Of a stretch of 64,000 nucleotides of DNA, positions 59,125 to 64,000 are shown piece after piece. Numbering within the stretch: the stretch's first letter is position 1; each line of letters begins with the position of its first letter. A model generated the notes under the pieces. The model saw only the letters and a list, made by a program, of their open reading frames with translations, had not been told where the DNA came from and made no database searches. A program made the position numbers and the translations under genes. Origin of the DNA: Lantana camara (taxonomy: Eukaryota; Streptophyta; Magnoliopsida; Lamiales; Verbenaceae); contig CM074864.1 of assembly GCA_037501455.1 (NCBI GenBank), positions 24,236,001-24,300,000 of the forward strand, written 5' to 3'.

Positions 59125-60440
59125 GACTCCAGCCTAGTTGAAGGAGTTGAAAACTCAATTTGATGAGCTCCTTGTTAGTGGTTACATTCAACCGAGTTGT
59201 TCGCCGTGGGGTGCACCGGTTATATTTGTAATGAGGAAAGATGGGACCTTGAGAATGTGCATCGACTATCGCGAGCTAAATAGGATAACAATTAAGAACA
59301 AGGACCCTCTTCCTCACATTCAAGAGCTTTTCGATTCCGAGAAGAGGATATTCCCAAGACGGGATTCAACACTCGGTATGGACATTTCGAGTTTGTGGTG
59401 ATGCTGTTTGGATTAACAAATGCCCCTACAGCCTTCATGGATATGATGCACAGGATTTTTTATCCGTACCTCGATAAGTTCGTTGTGATCTTCATTGACG
59501 ACATTCTTGTGTATTCCAAGTCTCCCGAAGAGCATGCACAACACCTTAGGATTGTGCTAGAGACTCTTAGAAAGCACCAACTGTTCGCAAAATTCAGCAA
59601 GTGTGAATTTTGGATTGATCGAGTGACTTTCTTGGGCCATGTAGTGTCCTGTAACGGAGTAGAGGTGGATCTCTCTAAGACTGAAACAGTGGTGCATTGG
59701 GAGAAACCGAAGAACGCCTCAGAGGTAAGAAGTTTCTTGGGTTTAGCGGGGTACTTCCGGAGATATGTGAATGATTTCTCTATATTTGCGGCTCCTTTGA
59801 CCGGATTAACTAACAAAGACGTAAAGTTTGAGTGGGATGAGGCCTGCAAGGTAAGTTTCCAAGTCTTGAAAGAGAAGTTTACTTCAGCTCCAGTGTTACC
59901 CCTACCCGAGGGTTCTGAAGGGTATACCGTGTATGCTGATGCCTCGAAGGAAGGTCTAGGTTATGTTCTCATGCAGAACGTCGAGTAATAGCTTATGCCT
60001 CGAGAAAGAGAGAAATTGCCCCACTTACGATCTCGAGTTAGCCGCCGTGGTTTTTGCTTTGGCAAAGTGGCTTCATTATCTCTACGGGATTACTTTTGAG
60101 ATCTTTTCCGACCACAAAAGCCTCAAGGATTATTCAATCCGAAGGAATTGAATATGAGGTAAAGGCGTTGGATGGAATTTCTGGAAGATTATGATTGTAC
60201 CATCCATTACCACCCGGGTAAATCTAATGTGGTCGCTGATGTGTTGAGCAGGAAGGCCAGCGTATCTTCTTTGGGAGTTAACTTGGGGAAAAGTATCGAG
60301 CCTACCGTGTTGAAGGTTTGTGTGGCTAATATTACAATACAACCTGAGTTCAAGCAGAGAATGTATAAAGCTCAAGCTGTTGATCCTGAGATTCAGAAAT
60401 TAGTGCTGAAAGGTGTCCGTTTGGTTTTAATGACACGGGG
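59125..60440 (+). pseudogene. Gypsy-2 reverse transcriptase and RNase H
   Basis: It restarts with MTPA, a stop, then [17 protein letters not shown] and [20 protein letters not shown]. After HIQELFD a deletion removes about 28 residues, including the box with the first catalytic Asp (SK-DLRSGYHQ), near 59336. It continues in shifted frames to [18 protein letters not shown] and [15 protein letters not shown] (about 59479), with FIDD intact. The connection domain has [19 protein letters not shown]. RNase H shows [20 protein letters not shown] (Asp kept), a frameshift near 59980, FSDHKSLK and [16 protein letters not shown]. Confidence 0.9.
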
Positions 60441-60443
60441 TTC

Positions 60444-61797
60444 TTGAGATTCAAGACTAAAGTTTGTGTACCCGAAGAGTTGGAACGGGAAATTCTTGAA
60501 GAAGCTCATAGGTCGGGTCACTCTATCCATCCTGGAGGTATAAAGATGTATCGAGACTTGAAGAAATTCTATTGGTGGAGAGGTATCAAGAAAGATGTGG
60601 CCGAGTTTGTGAAGCATTATAGGACATGCCAAATGGTAAAGGCAGAACACCAAAAGCCCGGAGGCTTATTACAACCTTTACCTATTCCGGAATGGAAGTG
60701 GGAACAAGTCACCATGGATTTCGGGTCCAGATTACCCAAAGCCAAGGGTGGACTTGATTGAATTTGGGTGATAGTTGACAGGTTAACGAAGTCGGCACAC
60801 TTCCTTACAGTTCAGATGTTTGACAAGATAAGCAAGTTTGCAGATAAGTATGTCAAAGAGATAGTCAGACTTCATTATACTCCTCTTAGTATTGTTTCAG
60901 ACAGAGACCCGAGATTCACCTCCAAGTTTCAGCAAGAACTTCGGAAGAGGTGGGTACTAAGCTTAAGTTCAGTACAGCTTCGCATCCTCAGACAGATGGG
61001 CAATCAGAGAGGTTGAATCAGTATTTGGAGGACATGCTTCGGTCTTGTGCATTGGATTTCTAAATGAAGTGGGATGAGCATTTGCACCTAATCGAGTTTG
61101 CTTACAATAACAGTTACCAAGCCTCGATCAAAGTAGCCTCTTATGAGATCTTATACGGTCGGAAGTGTCGATCACCGTTGTTTTTCGATCTGGAAGAGTG
61201 GAGATGGTCTAAACAAGAAGGTGTTCAGAGAGATGTTAGTAAGGTAAAACTCTCGGCAACCACTCAAGATGCGTTCAAAAAGTTCAGATCATACGGCAAT
61301 GTATGAAAGCCGTCCAAGATCGACAGAAGAGTTATGCCGATCGCCGGAGAAGAAACCTCGAGTTTGAGGTTGGTGATCAAGTATTCTTCAAAGTATCTCC
61401 TGGAAAGGGTTTTGCCAGAATTATCCAAGGAGGGAAGTTAAACCCTCGATACTTGGGTCCTTTCGAGATTCTTGAGAAAGTTGGAGAAGTTGCTAACTGA
61501 TTGGACCTACCGCCAAACCTAACCGGGATTTACAATGTCTTCCACGTGTCTCAGTTGAGGAAGTGCTATCCCGATGGTACAGAGATCCTTCCCCTTGAAG
61601 AAGCCGAAGTTAAACCAGCTTTAACTTTTGTCCAAAAGTCGGTTAAGATATTGGATCGAAAATTCCAAGAGTTAAGAAACCGGCTTATTCCCTTAGTTAA
61701 GATTTTCTGGGGAAGTGACAAGACTAAAGAGGCAACTTGGGAAATAGAGGATAAAATGAAAATATTTCATCCAGAGTTGTTTCCAGGCGAGCAGTGA
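60444..61797 (+). pseudogene. Gypsy-2 integrase with chromodomain-like tail
   Basis: The zinc region has EEAHRSGHSIHPGGIKMYRD and FVKHYRTCQMVK, where the first Cys of the usual CLTCQ is replaced. The core has VTMDFGSRLPKAKGG (first Asp), a stop at 60758, [13 protein letters not shown] (second Asp), then a frameshift before [16 protein letters not shown] (Glu). C-terminal parts include KVSPGKGFARI, YLGPFEILEKVGEVAN, a stop, YNVFHVSQLRKCYPDG, and the chromodomain-like RLIPLVKIFWGSDKTKEATW with EIEDKM. Stop at 61795-61797, 34 bases before the 3' LTR. Confidence 0.9.
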
Positions 61798-61831
61798 ATC
61801 TAGGGACCAGATTCTTTTAAGGGGATGAGGT

Positions 61832-64000
61832 TGTGACACCCCGATTCCTCGACCGTACAGGAACGCAAGCCACGCGTGTGAGTTTTGAGATTTAGGATTT
61901 ATTTAATTCTTTTATTACCTTAATTGTGCGATTTAATTCCTTTAATTTGACTTCTTGTGAATTAAGTGATTTATAATTCTTCCTTTCACGAATTTGATTA
62001 TGTGAAGTATATGATTAATTTTTCTATAGCATGAATAAGTGTTTAATTATTCGTATTTGTACCTAATTGGTCCTAATTGCAACTTTATATAATTAATGGA
62101 CTTAATTGTAACATTTATGAATTTGATACTTAATTGCATAACTTAAATTCCTTGAGGACTTGGTTGCAATTTCCCCTTTTCTTTCCCTCTTCATACATGA
62201 TCAAACACACATACATACACACACTTGCATATTTCTTCATTTCTTGCTCAAGAACAAGACAACAAGCATTCCATCTCTTTCTCCCTCTCATTCGGTTGAT
62301 CCAAGGAAGCCTAGACCAAGAATTTTCATTCATTTTCAACAAGTTATCAAGCGTACACTCTCTTCTCCTTTCTCCCCTTCTTTTTCTTCAAGTTTAAGGT
62401 AAGGTGTATATATGTATTTTTGATGGACTTTGAAAATTTGTTAGGGTTTTTGATATATATTGAATCGATGAACATATTTAAATTATATGTGTTGATTATG
62501 GAATTTTTTAAGCATTCATAACTTGAGTTATATGAAGTTTGAGCATATGTGATCTGTTGGTACTTTAAGAGTTTTATGTTGAATTTTGATTGAATTAAAG
62601 CATGTAGTTTTGGTTCTTTTGATGCTGACGTGTTTATATGATGTGTGTATATATTTCCTTGTTGATTTCTTGCCCTTAGTTCGTGTGGTTTTGGCCTAGG
62701 GATGGATTTTTCACCATCCCTTATTTTGTTCGTCTCAAAACTGTGCTGTGCCGCGACACCTTTTGAACTATTTTCTGGCGCGGCCAGGACACTAGTACAG
62801 TTTTTGTTTCTGCGTGTCCGTCGTGCCCGTAATGCTTTTTAACAAAAAACCAGGCGCGGCCGCGAGACCAAGTCAGTAGGTACTTCTAGATCCCCGTCGC
62901 GCCCGCGATGTTTTCTGGCACGGCCACGACGTTAGTCCAGTGGTTGTTTTTGCCGGTCCGTTGTGCCAATGACTTATTTTAGTTATTTTTCGGTTGCGGC
63001 CGCGACGGTATGTTAGTTAGTTCGCCTGCTAGTCCATCGTGCCTGCGACATTTTTTGGAGCGGTTGCGGCGTGGCCTGGCGCGCCCCGACGCTTCTTTGT
63101 TTTTTAGTTTAGTTTTTCTGCTTCGTTTTATACTTTATTTACCCTCCGTTACTTCCTCTGATCCCTGATTGAGACTTATATGACTTTATCATGATTTGAT
63201 TCTTGTTAAAGCATGCGTGGGACATTAATTGCACAAGAACTTGTTCATGATGTAACTTGACTTCATAATCATGTTATTTCATTCTTATTCTGTTGCCGTT
63301 CGTCGTACTTATTTCATATTGAGTCGAGTCTCGCTAGTATCCTATTTTTCTTGTCCAAAGGTTTCTTATGAGGACGATGAGCCAGTCGTGTATGGTCCAG
63401 GGAATCTGTTTTGTTTCCTTTTTGCTTTGGTTCAAGTGAGGAATTGTTAGGATTTATGTATATAACCCTACGACCCTCTTATGTGTTCATTTGGCCAAAA
63501 TCTATTATAGAAATATAACTGATTTCAAATGACAAAATGTTTTCAAAATGTACCTATAACCTATTCCTGTCATTTTTTGGCAAGAATCTTACACTTCCCA
63601 GGGCCCAGGGGCTTGTGTATTGAGAGAACCGGGAAAGCATGGGCTGACGGCTATCTCTTGCTTAAGTCCCAACCAAACTCGGACTTCCCGGACATTCACC
63701 AGGAGGTTTGGTGAATCGAAGGGGCTCCGATCAATGGGATTCATGTACCCATTGATCATCCTGTTCTAGGTGGTAAGGGCTAGCTACTCGAGCCACCAAC
63801 CCCGGAGGAAAAAGGGGTATTTTTGCACCTGAACGGAATCTTATATTAAGTGAAACCTAAATCTTGCATGATCAATTAATAATTATATTGTACACTAAGG
63901 GAGTAAGATTGGAGAATGCTTACTCGCCGAGCCACTGATCACTATCCTGATTTAAATTTGATATTATAATTTCATACATTGATATCTCGTATTTCACCCG
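61832..64000 (+). repeat. Gypsy-2 3' LTR, cut by the window end
   Basis: It starts TGTGACACCCCGATTCC and 2,169 bp are visible of about 2.7 kb. It follows the purine tract AAGGGGATGAGGT. GC-rich GCGGCCGCGA blocks at about 62745-63090 match those at 33290-33660. It has no nested insertion at the place where LTR-C sits in the 5' copy, as far as the window reaches. Confidence 0.9.
62745..63090. repeat. GC-rich GCGGCCGCGAC-type repeats in the Gypsy-2 3' LTR
   Basis: Blocks such as GGCGCGGCCGCGAGACC, CGTCGCGCCCGCGATG and TTGCGGCCGCGACGG recur in both orientations, in the same order as the 5' LTR array. Several CpG sites of one copy are TpG or CpA in the other, as expected from methylation decay. 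Confidence 0.8.

Larger units (their letters stand above)
32374..64000 (+). mobile_element. Gypsy-2, second chromodomain Ty3/gypsy retrotransposon, incomplete at the window end
   Basis: The 5' LTR is 32374-38119 with one nested LTR. A primer site, gag-PR (38326-39912), and RT to chromodomain (59125-61797) follow, then the 3' LTR from 61832, which runs off the window. Copia-2 sits in pol. Early LTR sequence differs at roughly 20 of 230 positions between copies, so it is old. It is related to Gypsy-1 by protein sequence but has different LTRs. It lies inside the Copia-1 LTR. The left target sequence is GATCT (32369-32373); the right copy is outside the window. Confidence 0.9.

Overview
The window looks like a transposon-dense, probably heterochromatic stretch of a eudicot plant genome. 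It is AT-rich and full of Ty3/gypsy, Ty1/copia and CACTA (En/Spm) elements, solo LTRs and a tRNA-derived SINE. The captured gene pieces are plant genes with spliceosomal introns. No intact host gene was found; every coding stretch is a broken transposon protein or a fragment of a host gene carried by a transposon.

Layout. (1) 1-8915 is the right part of a large CACTA element (CACTA-A) with a DUF4218 transposase remnant at its left. Inside it lie a complete non-autonomous CACTA (CACTA-B, 529-4265) with a callose-synthase fragment, a reverse solo LTR (LTR-A, 4669-7042), a NYN-domain gene fragment and a SINE with a 16-bp target duplication. (2) 8919-9483 and 31251-31688 are two halves of older minus-strand sequence, split by Gypsy-1 (9484-31250), a chromodomain (Tekay/Del-like) element. 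The Gypsy-1 5' LTR is interrupted by CACTA-C (9764-16140). CACTA-C holds a solo LTR (10966-14107) that is itself split by a young non-autonomous LTR element (11587-13867). The Gypsy-1 protease is split by CACTA-D (20763-24865), which carries fragments of two host genes. (3) 31689-32373 is a copia LTR cut by Gypsy-2, which runs from 32374 past the window end. The Gypsy-2 5' LTR holds reverse solo LTR-C (34650-37701). Its pol is split by Copia-2 (about 39918-59121). The Copia-2 reverse transcriptase is split by solo LTR-F (46268-56270), LTR-F by LTR-G (46914-53528), and LTR-G by LTR-B (48085-50694). That is six insertion levels below the oldest sequence, most with target-site duplications readable at both ends.

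None of these elements looks autonomous. Gag, protease, RT, RNase H and integrase are recognisable in Gypsy-1, Gypsy-2 and Copia-2, but all carry stops, frameshifts, deletions or changed catalytic residues. The CACTAs with both ends present carry no transposase that I can see.

The most unusual pattern is non-coding. Several long LTRs carry short GC-rich palindromes with a CGGCCG or near-CGGCCG core, about 0.8-1.4 kb from the LTR 5' end, and each family has its own flanking arms (GGGAACGGCCGTTCCC, GACACGGCCGTGTC, GCGGCCGCGAC-like). The Copia-2 LTR has a cluster of six CACGTG G-boxes and its leader has a four-copy CACGAGTCGTG-type palindrome. Together with the palindromic subterminal repeats of the CACTAs, this makes family-specific palindrome arrays the recurring non-coding theme of the window.
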